64,000 bases of DNA from Tetragonia tetragonoides (taxonomy: Eukaryota > Streptophyta > Magnoliopsida > Caryophyllales > Aizoaceae): contig CM076141.1 of NCBI GenBank assembly GCA_038025085.1, positions 11,782,001 to 11,846,000 on the forward strand, read 5' to 3'. The notes under the pieces are model-generated. The model was not told where the DNA came from. It made no database searches and saw only the letters and a list, made by a program, of their open reading frames with translations. Both the position numbers and the translations under genes were made by a program. Positions 11,399 to 23,134 of the stretch are shown one piece after another (positions within the stretch are counted from its first letter, which is position 1; each line of letters begins with the position of its first letter).

Positions 11399-13174
11399 TA
11401 ATCTAAAAGAACCAAAAATAAAAACCTCCAAAAACAATACTATATTCACATTGAAAAGTACTTCAAAATGTACATGATATTTTTGAATAAAATACACAAA
11501 GAAAAGAATGAAAACATATAGAAGCCAACCCGTGTATCGCACGGGCATAATTACTGGTGTATGTATGTATATATATAAAGCTGACATTTTTCGAAAGCAT
11601 TGAGGCATGCCACATAGGCGAAAAAATAAAACAATTATAATAAAAATAATTATTAGTAGCAGATAATTACAATGTTAAGATAGAAGTCTATCATTTTAGA
11701 GCTAGAGTTCTGTGATGCAGCAATCACGATTAGAATTTTTAAATCGCAAAACTCTCTTGGTACAAATTTATAAACCTCAAACCCCCAAATCCTTGGCTGC
11801 AGCATCTCACGTTTTTATTTTTCCTTCAATTCTCTTACTTCTTCTTTTTGGAGTCCCTAATTGTGGATGCTTATTTCATAATTATTGCATAATTAGTTTG
11901 TAGATGCTTTTAATATTATATAGTAAATGAACGCATCATTTTATTTTTGTAGTTTGATCTCTTTATATTATTAATGAGACTAACAAATCTTATGTTTATA
12001 TGTAGGTTTTGGATCATTGTTTCAATTCAAAGTTTAATGTAGCTTTGAATTTGATGATCACCTGCTTGGGAGTGGAGCAATGATTGCTGCCGGTTTTGAA
12101 TTGGTGATAATACATGGCTGGTGATTATGTACATGGTGCTAATGGAGTGATCTGTAACCAATGTAAATTATTAACTTTGATCTTGCATTGCTGATCTGAT
12201 AATGATGATGAATTCATAGTGAAAGTATGGGCCAATGGGCTTTTAAGTCTTGGTTCAACGTGAAGTGGAGTAGTGGTGTGGTGTTAATAGGTAGTAGAAT
12301 GAAATGTATTTTATAATCTTTACGTGTAGACTGTGAGTTTTTGCTTGGAGTAATGAGGTGCGTAACTATATGTCATACTCATATCTGTATATAAAAAATT
12401 ACGTGAACAAATCTTTAATCGCCATACGTGAACAAATCTTTAATCGCATTCAAATGGCGATTGAGTATGAAAACGTCTTTCCTTTATACATTTTGCCTTT
12501 TATTTATTTTTATTGATGAACTATACATGTTTATCTAAAGTTCTTTTTTCTTCTCTTCAACCAATAATTTATACTTTATTTGTCTTTCTAAGATTGTGAG
12601 ATTTTAAACTTATGGGCTTTTTTTTTTCTTTTTCCTATTCAACTTCCGTTTAGAATCTTAAAAATAAGATTTGGTGCTCTCTCTACATACTGTCGAGCAA
12701 AAGGGGAAAAAACGACCAAGAATATAAAGGCATCATCCAATGAATATTATTTTCTTTATTTTTATTTTTATTGTAAACTTTGAATTTAAGTTCGGTAAAA
12801 AGAATGTAAAGAAAAGAGGCCCTAAGTTAATACGATAATAAATAATGCATAAGTCCTAATTAAACTAAATCTTTTATTTAGAGAAAGAGTTCGTATAAAC
12901 TACAGAAATCCTCCACTAATGTAAAGCTCATGTGATTATCTCCGTATAAGCCAATAAGGTAGAAGTGTATTAAATGAGGAATTCTATGTTTCCTACTATG
13001 GTTAGAATTTTATTAATTATCATTTTCCGTAAGTTTATTTAAACTTATTATTATCTCTTTACCTTTTTTTTGCTCCAATTTTTATTTCTATATCACTAAA
13101 GATTTATTACCAACTTGTGCGCGCATCGCAAGTTAACAAAGGGTTCATGCTATTTGTATTTCTTTATTACCAAA
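11399..13174. other. AT-rich intergenic stretch with one Helitron-type terminus
   Basis: The hairpin cccgtgtatcgcacggg at 11529-11545 followed by ...actggtgt is a decayed Helitron-type 3' end. Directly downstream the words aagctgaca and gaggcatgccacatagg (about 11575-11620) recur near 21885-21920 and in part near 23140-23170, so they belong to a related family. At 12403-12449 a 22-base word (acgtgaacaaatc...tcgc) is duplicated. No gene is recognised. Confidence 0.4.
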
Positions 13175-13322
13175 GTTTTTTAGATATTTCGTGCTATAAA
13201 TTGCAAGTCATAGGTTCATATCAGATTGACTGAAAGGGGCTTGAGGTCGTTTTTTAGATATTTCGTGCTATAAATTGCAAGTCATAGGTTCATATCAGAT
13301 TGACTGAAAGGGGCTTGAGGTC
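13175..13322 (+). repeat. Perfect 74-bp tandem duplication
   Basis: Units 13175-13248 and 13249-13322 are identical (gttttttagatatttcgtgc ... gggcttgaggtc). No divergence is visible, so the duplication is recent or an assembly artefact. Confidence 0.85.
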
Positions 13323-13967
13323 ATAGACTTCATAAGAATCACCAAGCGACAAATAAATTATAATCATTAAATTTGATGATGATCAAAAGAAAGAGTAGGA
13401 GAAAATTTATTCCAATAGATCAAACGATTTAATGAAGTTCATAAGTGGTATCTACTAACTAGAGTACTTAAAAAGCCATATGTAAATTGCACCCAAAAAA
13501 AAAGCCATATATATGTAAAAGATAAATTTTGACATATATATACACTACCCGTGGATGTCGTATTGAGCACGCTGCATAACACTTTCATGTAAGTAAGTAT
13601 ATTTTTTTTGGAAAAAATAAAAGAGTTTGACTTTGCTAAATAGTGAGTTTTATTGGCGTCATAACTTGAAAAGTTAGATAAATATTTTTGTCCTGTTGCG
13701 ACTCGGACAATGCAAATGAATTGGTTGAAGGCAATGATACATTGATACACATATGATATAAGTATAGCACAATTGGAGAGCTAATTAAAATCAAAGTCTG
13801 ACCCCACAAAATTGCACTACAGGCTGTCGTAGTTAATTAGAAAAAAAAAAAAAAAATCTATCCCCTCTAGAATATTCACGACACACAAATTTTTTTCTTT
13901 TCTTTTTCTCTTATTGGGATAATCAACGCCATGAAACAAGTTAATAAAGATTAGATAATCAATATAT
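13323..13967. other. AT-rich spacer, no gene recognised
   Basis: Contains scattered short open frames, an atatatat run and an A tract (13842-13856). Nothing supports a gene. Confidence 0.4.
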
Positions 13968-15335
13968 ATATGTATAATAATTGAGTTCTCACCAAGGTGG
14001 TATTCAATAGTTATTAAATAGTCATAAATACATGGGTGATTAAAAAGAAATCAATAGGCTTTCCATGCTCCTTTTTGAAGTAGAGGAGGTTCTAAGCATA
14101 CCTCTGACATAGAGGAGGTTCTAAGTAGAGGATGGTGTTGTAAGTGTGTTGCTGAAGCAAACGCTGCTGTACTTGGCTTTGCAATGTCAAGTTGACCATG
14201 TGGTAGTGGAAAGTGATTCACTGCAGCTCATAACAATGATGCGTAAAGGAGCTTTTCCAAACTCTTATTTTTGTGCCATAGGGAGGGATTTGTTTGCTTT
14301 ATCTAATGATTTTTCTTCTTGTTGTTGGAGTTACATTAGAAGAGATGGAAACCATGCTGCTCATATCATGGCCCATTTACGTCCTTTTAATTTTTTTAGT
14401 ACTAGAGTGTGGGTTCCCTTTGAGGTGTTGGATTGTATCTCAAATGATATTTGTGATTTAGTTGCAATAAACTGACCCCCAGCCCCACTTTCTATAAAAA
14501 AAATAAAGAAATCAAAAATACTTTTATTTTATTTTAATAAAAAAATATATCAATATATATATGTAAAATTGAGTTCTCACCAAGTATTGAATAAGTAATA
14601 AATAATCATAAATACATGGGTGATTAAAAAGAAACTAAAAATAGTTTTATTTTATTTTAATAAGAAATCAGTAACATAAGTATTATATTTATTATCCTAA
14701 AAAAATATAAATTCACTAAAAATGTAATTTTTTTGTTAAATATATTTTTTTTAATAAAAGAATTATTATTGTTCTTTGCAACTCCTATTATTCAACTTTA
14801 TATATTGAAATTTCTTCTAATAACAGAGTGTGCATGATAAACAAGAACCCGTGCATCGCACGGGCATGAATAAATAATAAATAGTCATAAATGCATGGGT
14901 AATTAAAAAGAAATCAAAAATACTTTTATTTTATTTTAATAAAAAAGTAACATAAGTATTATATTTATTATCCTAAAAAAGGTATATTATTTATTCACTA
15001 AAAATGTAATTTCCTTGTTAAATGTGTGAAAAAGATTATTATTGTTCATTGCTACTCCTATTATTCAACTTTATATATTGATGTGAATAAATTTATTTTT
15101 TTATATTGATTCTAATAACAGAGGATGATGAACAAGAACCCGTGCATCGCACGGGCACGAAATCTAGTATATATGTATAATTGAGTTCTCACCAAGGTGC
15201 ATTGAATAAATAAAAAAATAGCCATAAATGCATGGGTGATTAAAAAAAATTAATTTTATTTATTTATTTTATTTAAATAAAAAAAGTAATATAAGTATTA
15301 TATTTATTATCCTAAAAAAGGTATATATATAAAAA
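13968..15335 (+). mobile_element. Head-to-tail Helitron-type units, first part of array
   Basis: Each unit begins with a (TA)-rich run and the words gagttctcaccaagg. It continues through conserved blocks (ataaatgcatgggtgattaa, ttattttattttaataaaa, cactaaaaatgtaattt, attattgttccttgctactc, tctaataacagag). It ends in a cccgtgcatcgcacggg hairpin, then cacgaaatCTAG followed by T. A 3' hairpin about 8-10 nt before CTRR, with insertion between A and T, is the hallmark of Helitron 3' ends. Clear 3' ends are at 14848-14864 (CTAG lost) and 15139-15167. No Rep/helicase gene is present, so the units are non-autonomous. A LINE stub (14055-14504) splits the first unit. Confidence 0.72.
14055..14504 (+). 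mobile_element. 5'-truncated LINE stub encoding an RNase H fragment
   Basis: The stub is flanked by 11-bp duplications aaagaaatcaa at 14044-14054 and 14505-14515. It translates at 14146-14475 as the C-terminal RNase H-like part of a LINE ORF2: an ESDSLQ block followed by RRDGNHAAHIMA, ending with a stop and a short A-rich tail (14494-14504). It inserted into a Helitron-type unit whose sequence resumes on both sides. Confidence 0.82.
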
Positions 15336-16414
15336 GGCCGCTGTTATTGCTAGGCCTAAAAATACTAATGCCAGGTCATTAATTTTTTGAGTTGACAATG
15401 TAGGCTTTCATATTAATAAGGCAAAATACATATTCTCTCCCATACAATCTTTAATTGCCTTTTTTACAAACAAAAATTATGAAAAATGTATTAGGATTAG
15501 GGATCCAATAATTCCACTAATTTTAGCATTAAATTTGGAAGGGAGATTGAATTGAGATAATATCACATCATATATTATATTGCTCTCATCCTATCATAAG
15601 TCATAACCCATGACTCTTTGATTTCCATGATTCTGATCTCTTTTGCTAAATATCTTCGTCCTCATGTATTATTCTAGTTCTATATGCTTACTATAGCCAT
15701 GTACAACGTAACTTCTCCAATCAAATTTTTAGAAAAAGAAGCTAACCTAGCAAGATCCTTTTTATTCAAAAATAATAACTTAGTTTTAAAAATTGCTAGA
15801 AAAATTATAAAAAGATTTTATTAAACCGTTTGAGAACTAAAATAGTAGTTACTATGAAATTCTAAAAATAATATCGTAGCACTTAATTATAGACATCTTT
15901 AAAACTCTTGACAGAGCTTCATCATTACTGATTAGGACGTAGCACACTATTTACATTTTTTTTGTTGAGGGGGAAGCACACTCTTTACGTAAGGATTATA
16001 TAACTTGTAAATTCTAATTGCATCCTCCATAATATTGTAATAGAAAATAAAAAAATCAAGCAAATAAATGTTTGCATCTCATTAATTAATTCATAATTGT
16101 CGTCAGTGAATAACATGCCCAACAACCCAAGCAATTGAAGTTATTGCATATTTCAACTATTTTATTTTTGGATCTTAGATATTTTGTATCAATGAAAATA
16201 TTCTTTGTAATTTTGGAAATATTTTATTTGACTATCATTATGATTAAAATAGATAGATACTTAATAGGTAAATAAGTTAAGAAAGCGTAAATAAAGCCAT
16301 ACTACAAAAAGAGAATGATTTAGGTTTCCTAATTAATATAAAGGGCTAAATTGTCTACTCAAAGATTTTTTAGCCTGGCATTAGTTTTTCTTTGACCTGG
16401 CAATAACAGCGGCC
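15336..16414. mobile_element. 1.08-kb element with about 80-bp terminal inverted repeats
   Basis: The left end ggccgctgttattgctagg (15336 on) matches the reverse complement of the right end cctggcaataacagcggcc (to 16414). The similarity continues inward for about 80 bases (aatgccagg, tttgag, gacaat, tag words). It is flanked by 8-bp repeats tataaaaa at 15328-15335 and 16415-16422. Host Helitron-unit sequence stops at the left edge and resumes at the right edge (tgtagtaatttctttgttaaatg). The interior has no transposase or gene that I recognise. The long inverted repeats and 8-bp duplication point to a Mutator-like non-autonomous element. Confidence 0.8.
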
Positions 16415-16471
16415 TATAAAAATGTAGTAATTTCTTTGTTAAATGTGTAAAAAAGATTATTATTGTTCCTT

Positions 16472-18352
16472 TTTTTTTTTTTGGAAAATGGTAATTTTTA
16501 TTTCCATTTACCAAAGGTATACCAATGTGGTACCCCGGGTCATCCAAACCAAGAGAACCGAACAAGTGCAGGGCAATGAACCTGACACTGTTCAAATTAC
16601 AACCTACTTATAACCTCCTCAGCTTTTTCCTTATACAAGGCTACTAATCTATAATCAATACAAATTTGAATCTGTCTAACAACAAAATCAACAATACGTT
16701 CACGTTTTTGGAACACACGCAAGTTCCTCTCCTGCCACACTTGGTACACAGTGCTAACAAAAACAGCTCTTCGCAACCGCATACGCAGGGAATTTCCTTT
16801 ATAGAACCTAGGAAACCAACGAAATTCATGTCCAAAACTCAACGGATTTCTATGAATCCCAACCCACTCAAGCATTCTCCTCCACACAGTCTGTGCAAAC
16901 TGGCAGTCAAAAAATAGATGGGAACAAGTTTCATTCTCCACGCAACACATCCCACCAGTCAATTTTCATTCCCCTTGCAATTAAGTTGTCTCTAGTTGAC
17001 AATCTATTATGGCAGGCCAACCACGCAACAAAGGAGTGTCTGGGCCAAGCCCCCTTTTCCCAAACCAGCTTACACCACCTCTTTGTAGGTAGTGGTTCAG
17101 AAAACATATCATACATCTTCATGTGAGAGAATTTTCCTCCCTTACTGCAATCACGCTACCCTGTCTTGGCAGCAAGGGTCCCCCCAAGTTTACACACTAG
17201 GCCATCTCTGACATGGAGTATTCGTTTCCAAACCCACGAGCTCCCTGAATTCACCTTTGCATCCCAAATATCATTTCTATGAAGATAGTAGGCTCCAACC
17301 CATTCAGCCCAAAACCCTTTACCTCCCATCTCAACCCATCATATATTTTTGCAAACAGCCACCACGTTCCATATCTCAATATTTTTAATTTGAAGCCCAC
17401 CCACTTTCTTATCCCTGCACATAGTTTGCCAGCTAGCTGGGTATAAGGCATGTGATTTCCCTAATTTTCCCCAAAAGAAACCCCTACCCAGCTTTTGAAT
17501 GTCATAAATGACTTGCTTGGGTAAGAGAAACACAGAGCACCAGTAGTTAAGAGTCGAGAAAATAACAGAGTTTCAAAGTTTGAGCCTACCTGCATAACTC
17601 AGAAGCTGATTTGCCCAGTGATAGACATATCTGGTGATGGTATTAATCAAAGATTGACATAACCCTCTAGTAAGTCTAGCCGCTGACAGGGGAACCCCCA
17701 AATACTTGAAAGGGAGTTTCCCTTCATGGAACCCAGTTTTCCCCAGAATGTCTTGTTTAACATCACTTGCAACCCCTCCAAAATACAGACAACTCTTGCT
17801 CTCATTTGCCATCAAGCCTGAGAGCTTTGCAAACTTATTAAAAGTTTCCAGAGCAGTCAAGATAGAGGCCTTGTCCCCCCTTGTGAACACTAACAGGTCA
17901 TCCACGAAAATGAGATGAGTAAGGCTGACCCTGCAACTATTTGGATGAAAACTGAAGTTTGGACAGCTCACCAGCTTCCTCATCATTCTTGACAACCCCT
18001 CCATGCAAAGCACGAACAAATACAGAGACATTGGGTCATCCTGCCTAAGCCCCCTCTTGCATGGAAAAAATCCTCTCAACCCACCATTCAAATTGATAGA
18101 GAACTGAGATGTAGTCACACAGGTCATAATTCTCTCAACAAACCACACTGGGAACCCCAACACTTTTAACATGCCCTCAAGAAACCCCAAATGAACTGAG
18201 TCATACGCCTTCCTCACGTCTATCTTTTACATCACCCTAGGAGAAACTCCCATCCTACTGTACTTATTCACCAACTCATGAGCCATGAGTATATTGTCTT
18301 GGATCCTCCTTCCAGGAATAAACGCGGACTGCTCACATCCCACCAAACAAGG
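16472..18352 (-). mobile_element. 5'-truncated LINE, minus strand, inserted in a Helitron-type unit
   Basis: On the minus strand this encodes reverse transcriptase from an AFIPGRRIQDN-type block (about 18310) through RKAYDSVHLGFL (about 18210). The RQGDPLSP box reads RQDDPMSL and the catalytic box reads FVDDLL. KYLGVPLSAARL and a zf-RVT end (HLFFDC, about 16910) follow. A poly(T) on the plus strand at 16470-16482 is the 3' tail. The chain is broken in many places: a stop before KIDVRKAYD (about 18225), a frame break at 17573 and others near 17250-17450 and 16930. A 14-bp duplication tattattgttcctt flanks it (16458-16471 and 18353-18366), overlapping the T tract. It is the same family type as the LINE at 1-2097. 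Confidence 0.88.
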
Positions 18353-18836
18353 TATTATTGTTCCTTGCTACTTCTATTATTCAACTTTATATATTGATGT
18401 GATCAAATTTTTTTATTATATTGATTCTAATAACAGAGGATGATGAATAAGAACCTGTGCATCGCACGGGGCACGAAATCTAGTATGTATGTATAATTGA
18501 GTTCTCACCAAGGTGACATTGAATAGGTAATAATAAGTCATAAATGCATGGGTGATTAAAACAGTATAAAAAATACTTTTATTTTATTTTAATATAAAAA
18601 AGTAACATAAGTATTATATTTATTATCCTAAAAAACAATATATTATATATTCACTAAAAATGTAATTTTTTGTTAAATGTGTTTTTTTGGTGATAAAAAG
18701 ATTATTATTGTTCCTTGCTACTCCTATTATTAAACTTTATATATTGATATGATTAAATTATTATTATTATTTTAATTCTAATAACAGAGTATGATAAACA
18801 AGAACCCGTGCATCGCACGGGCACGAAATCTAGTAT

Positions 18837-18961
<125 letters not shown>

Positions 18962-19640
18962 TGAGTTCTCACCAAGCATTGAATAGGTAATAAATAGCCA
19001 TAAATGCATGGGTGATTAAAAAGAAATTAAAAATAATTTTATTTTATTTTAATAAAAAATAAGTAACATAAGTATTATATTTATTATCCTAAAAAAATAT
19101 TATACATTCACTAAAAATGTAATTTCTTTGTTAAAAAAATAATTATTGTTACTTGCTACTCATATTATTCAACTTTATATATTTCTTTGATTAAAAATAT
19201 TTATTATATTTTTTTCTAATAACGGAGTATGCATGATAAACAAGAATCGGTGCATGACACAAGCACGAAATCTAGTATATATATGTATAATTGAGTTCTC
19301 AACAAGGTTGCATTGAATAGTCATAAATGTGCTCTTAAACCAATTTAGATAAAAAAAATAAAAAAAAAGGCCATAAATCTGTGGGTGATTAAAAAGAAAT
19401 TAAAAATAGTTTTATTTTATTCTAATAAAAATAAGTAACATAAGTTACCCTCAAAAGAAAATATTATTATATAATCACTAAAAATATAATTTCTTTGTTA
19501 AATGTGTTTTTTTTATAAGAAAATGATTATTGTTTCTTGCTACTCCTATTATTCAAGTGTATATATTGATATGATTTTTAAATAGAGATCCTAATAACGG
19601 AGGATGATGAACAAGAACCGAAATTCAGTATATGTATAAT

Positions 19641-20751
19641 TGAGTTTAAGTTGTGATCTCATTAATTGTCATAAATACAATTTGATTATTTTGATGATTA
19701 AATCTTAATATAATCACAATATATTCTTATTCACAAGATGAACAAAAAAGTTATCAAATAGCATACCTCTGATCTCCTCCATTTATTGTAATTGTAGTAC
19801 AGTATATACGTAGATTGGTAACAAACAAACAAAAAAACAATGTACATACATTGCATCTATCGAGAGTTATGAAGGGTATTATACTATTACTGCATTTGAA
19901 TTTCCAATTAATTGAAAGACTTTTCGACTAGCAACAACTTCAATACTCAACTCCTCAGTGCACTTTGGTCGTTTCAATTTTCTACCTATAAGTACATAAT
20001 CCATACCCTACCCTTGAACCCACTTCGCCCAGTTTTATTTCCTTGAAATGTTATAGCTAGAGGAAAAATCATATTATGGTAGTGGCGTGGTGGCAAAACG
20101 AGTGGTGCAGAACGAGTGGTACGGCGAAGGCCTAAAAGTCCGAGTAGGTGTCACTCAGTGGTGTAGATCATCATGCGTAGGAGTGGCGTGATCGGATTGA
20201 AGCATCCATCGGCTGATTACCATGATGTCTCGGTTGTGGTAGAATGCTCGGCTTCAAGCAATATTTTGTTTTATAAAAAAATTTGGTTTGTTTTTGTTCT
20301 AGGTAGTACACTTTATGTAATTTGATATTTCTATATATTTTGTGGTGATGATACTTGATGCGTGATGAAAATCTTCTATGTTTTTACCTTTTTGTTTAAT
20401 TTATTTAGTTACCCTCTATTTTTATTGTTTTGATTGATTTTATTTTCCAATTGGTTTAATTATTGAAGAAATAGCCTTTTTGGAAGTGTGAAAATGGATT
20501 CGTACTTTTCTTTCAAGTAGGAATGTATATCATTGGAGAAATTTCAACCCTTCAAAGGTTGTATCTCAACATATTACGTGTTTAATTTATTTATTTTCAA
20601 GTCAATACCTTTTAGTTTGGTTTAAAATATTCAGAGGCCATGATTAAATTGGAGTAATTCAATTCTTACGGTTTAATCCTCCATTTAATTCCTTCATCTT
20701 TTTTTTCGCTTTAGGATAACTCAAATTACACGAATTAAAGTTATGTAGTAA
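19641..20751. other. Intergenic stretch with an unassigned G-rich patch
   Basis: Mostly AT-rich. Positions 20075-20265 are conspicuously richer in G (repeated gagtggt and gtggcgtg words) and end in tggtagaatgctcggcttc, which looks vaguely tRNA-like but lacks a clear B box. No gene or element is recognised. Confidence 0.3.
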
Positions 20752-21412
20752 CAAGTGGTAATAAAGAGTCATAAATACATGAGTGATTAAAAAGAAACTA
20801 AAAATAATTATATTTTATTTTTAATAAAAATAAGTAACATAAGTTACCCTCAAAAAAAATATTATATATTATTCACTAAAAATGTAATTTCTTTGTTAAA
20901 TGTGGTATTTTGTTGATAAAAAGATTATTATTGTTCCTTGCTACTCCTATTATTATTCAACTTTATATATTGATATGATTAATTTTTTTTATATTGATGC
21001 TAATGACAGAGATGATGAACAAGAACCCGTGCGATGCACGGGCACGAAATTTAGTATATATGTATAATTGAGTTCTCACCAAGGTGGCATTCAATAGGTA
21101 ATAAATAGTCATAAATGCATGAGTGATTAAAAAGAAATCAAAAATACTTTTATTTTATTTTAATAAAAAAAGTAACATAAGTATTATTTTATTGACCTAA
21201 AAAGTATATATATATTATATATTCACTAAAAATGTATTATTTTTTTTTGTTAAATGTGTTTTTTTTGCTGATAAAAAGATTATTATTATTCCTTGCTACT
21301 CCTATTTTTCAACTTTATATATTGATATGATTGAATTTTATTATTATTTTGATTCTAATAACAGAGTATGAAAAACAACAACCCGTGCATCGCACGGGCA
21401 CGAAATCTAGTT
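20752..21412 (+). mobile_element. Two more Helitron-type units
   Basis: The first unit is 5'-truncated and ends with hairpin cccgtgcgatgcacggg (21026-21042) and TTAG (21051-21054). Its three-base loop is gat, whereas the other copies read atc. The second unit is complete (21055-21410, 356 bp) and ends with hairpin 21382-21398 and CTAG 21407-21410. Confidence 0.75.
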
Positions 21413-22959
21413 AATATAAAAACTAGAGTAGCAAACTAGCATCAGGAAACTAACTAACTAAGTAATGTTCTGTATTATTTTTGTTATTATATGTGATACC
21501 TCCAAGGCCCAAGAGCAACTACTATTTATTTTTTTTGGAAAAAATAAAGTTTCGGATAATGTAAATAAGAGTTTGATTTGTGATAAATAGCTTAGAGTTT
21601 TATTGTCATTATTATAACTTGGTGTTTGTTGAATATTCAAAATTAAATGTATCTTTTTACATCTCCAAATATAATAATATTTGCACGGCCAAAAAGTACT
21701 TCAAAATGAGTTGTATTTATAATATTTTTAAAAATAAACGTATGAGATTGTATCCAATGTTCATTCCTGTAAATAAATTTTGAAATATTACATTATTGAA
21801 GAATAATATAACAATAAAAAAAATTAAAAAAATTAAAAAAACATATAGAACTTAACCTGTGCATCGCAAGGGCATGATTAAAGCTGGCTGTTTTCGAGAG
21901 TTTTGAGGCATGCAATATAGGCAAATAAATTTTTTTAATTATTTTGTGAATATACGTAAAAAAATTTCTTCTTAAATGATGGTATAAGTAATTAACATGA
22001 GATAATAAAAATAAAAATAAAAAACGGGAGTTTTAAGGTTGACAAAACTTACCAAGATATATGGAGATTGATAAAAAGAGAGCCACTGGCGTGATAAAAT
22101 TAAACTACAGTAAGAGTTTCGCTTGGAATTAACTAGGTCATGAATCATGATAACATCCTTTTGGTACACAAAGTACGCACATGATGTATATCATTGACCA
22201 TATACGTAATCTCAATACCCCTCTGGCCCTCTCCCTAAAAACTCAATCAGCATCAGCATCTCTTCCCACGATGATTTCTTCTTACATTTACATTAAAGTG
22301 ATCAGTCCTCTCCATGATCTAGCTATATGAATTATATAACCATCTTTGCAACCATTATTTTCCGTGCTTTTGTATCCTTTTTGTTTCTTAAGAAAACTTG
22401 TTTTCTCTTAAGAGCCTAAGAGGTTCACAATTCACAGTCCCCTCTATTTACTTTGTACTCTATATTTCGTATTGGCTTATTGCATATTAACTCCATTAAC
22501 CTAAATGTTAGCTTTTTTTGTTTTTCTATATTTTGGTGCGAACAAACATAACTGTTGCAAATTTGACTAATACTAATCTTCATATACATGTAGGTGTAGG
22601 GGTTATTAAAAAGTTCTTTAATTGGCTATCGCTTTAATTTTTATCCGGATGTATTACTTTTCATATACGATAATATCGATTTTTGCTCATAGTATCACGC
22701 TTCAATGTTTCAGGCGTGAGGGCGGCTCATATAAATTTTTCTAGCGATAATAAATTGATATTGCTTCTAGTGGAGACACAAGCAATTAATGGGCAGCCGG
22801 TTTGATATTACCACTAGCAAGGGCCAAGGGTCATCCCTTTTTCACTTTGTTGGTAAGGCGAAAGTGGTTGACTAAATATTTTTTGTTTAATTTATTTTCT
22901 ATCTGATTTTTAATCAAGTTGGACTTTTATAGATATATATAGTATATAGTCTATATAAA
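21413..22959. other. AT-rich intergenic stretch
   Basis: A decayed Helitron-type end (cctgtgcatcgcaaggg, 21856-21872) is followed by gaggcatgcaatataggc, matching the arrangement near 11530-11620. Small frames at 21580-21783 and 21972-22169 have no domain. No gene is recognised. Confidence 0.4.
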
Positions 22960-23077
22960 ATATCATATACAACTATACGAGTGTATTGACATGAACTCCT
23001 GCATCGAACGGGCTTGATAACTAGTATATATATAGTGTATTGACATGAACCCCTGCATCGCACGGGCTTGATAACTA

Positions 23078-23132
<55 letters not shown>
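22960..23132 (+). mobile_element. Second-family Helitron-type 3' end duplicated in tandem, plus (TA)n
   Basis: Two head-to-tail 3' ends, cctgcatcgaacggg...taactag (to 23024) and ccctgcatcgcacggg...taactag (to 23078), are 54 bp apart. They share the upstream words gtgtattgacatgaac. A (TA)n run follows at 23079-23132. A single copy of the same end is at 26066-26109. Confidence 0.68.

Positions 23133-23134
<2 letters not shown>

Noticed and set aside
20075..20265. G-rich patch as a gene or tRNA
   Set aside because: No frame, domain or complete pol III promoter. Left as unassigned.
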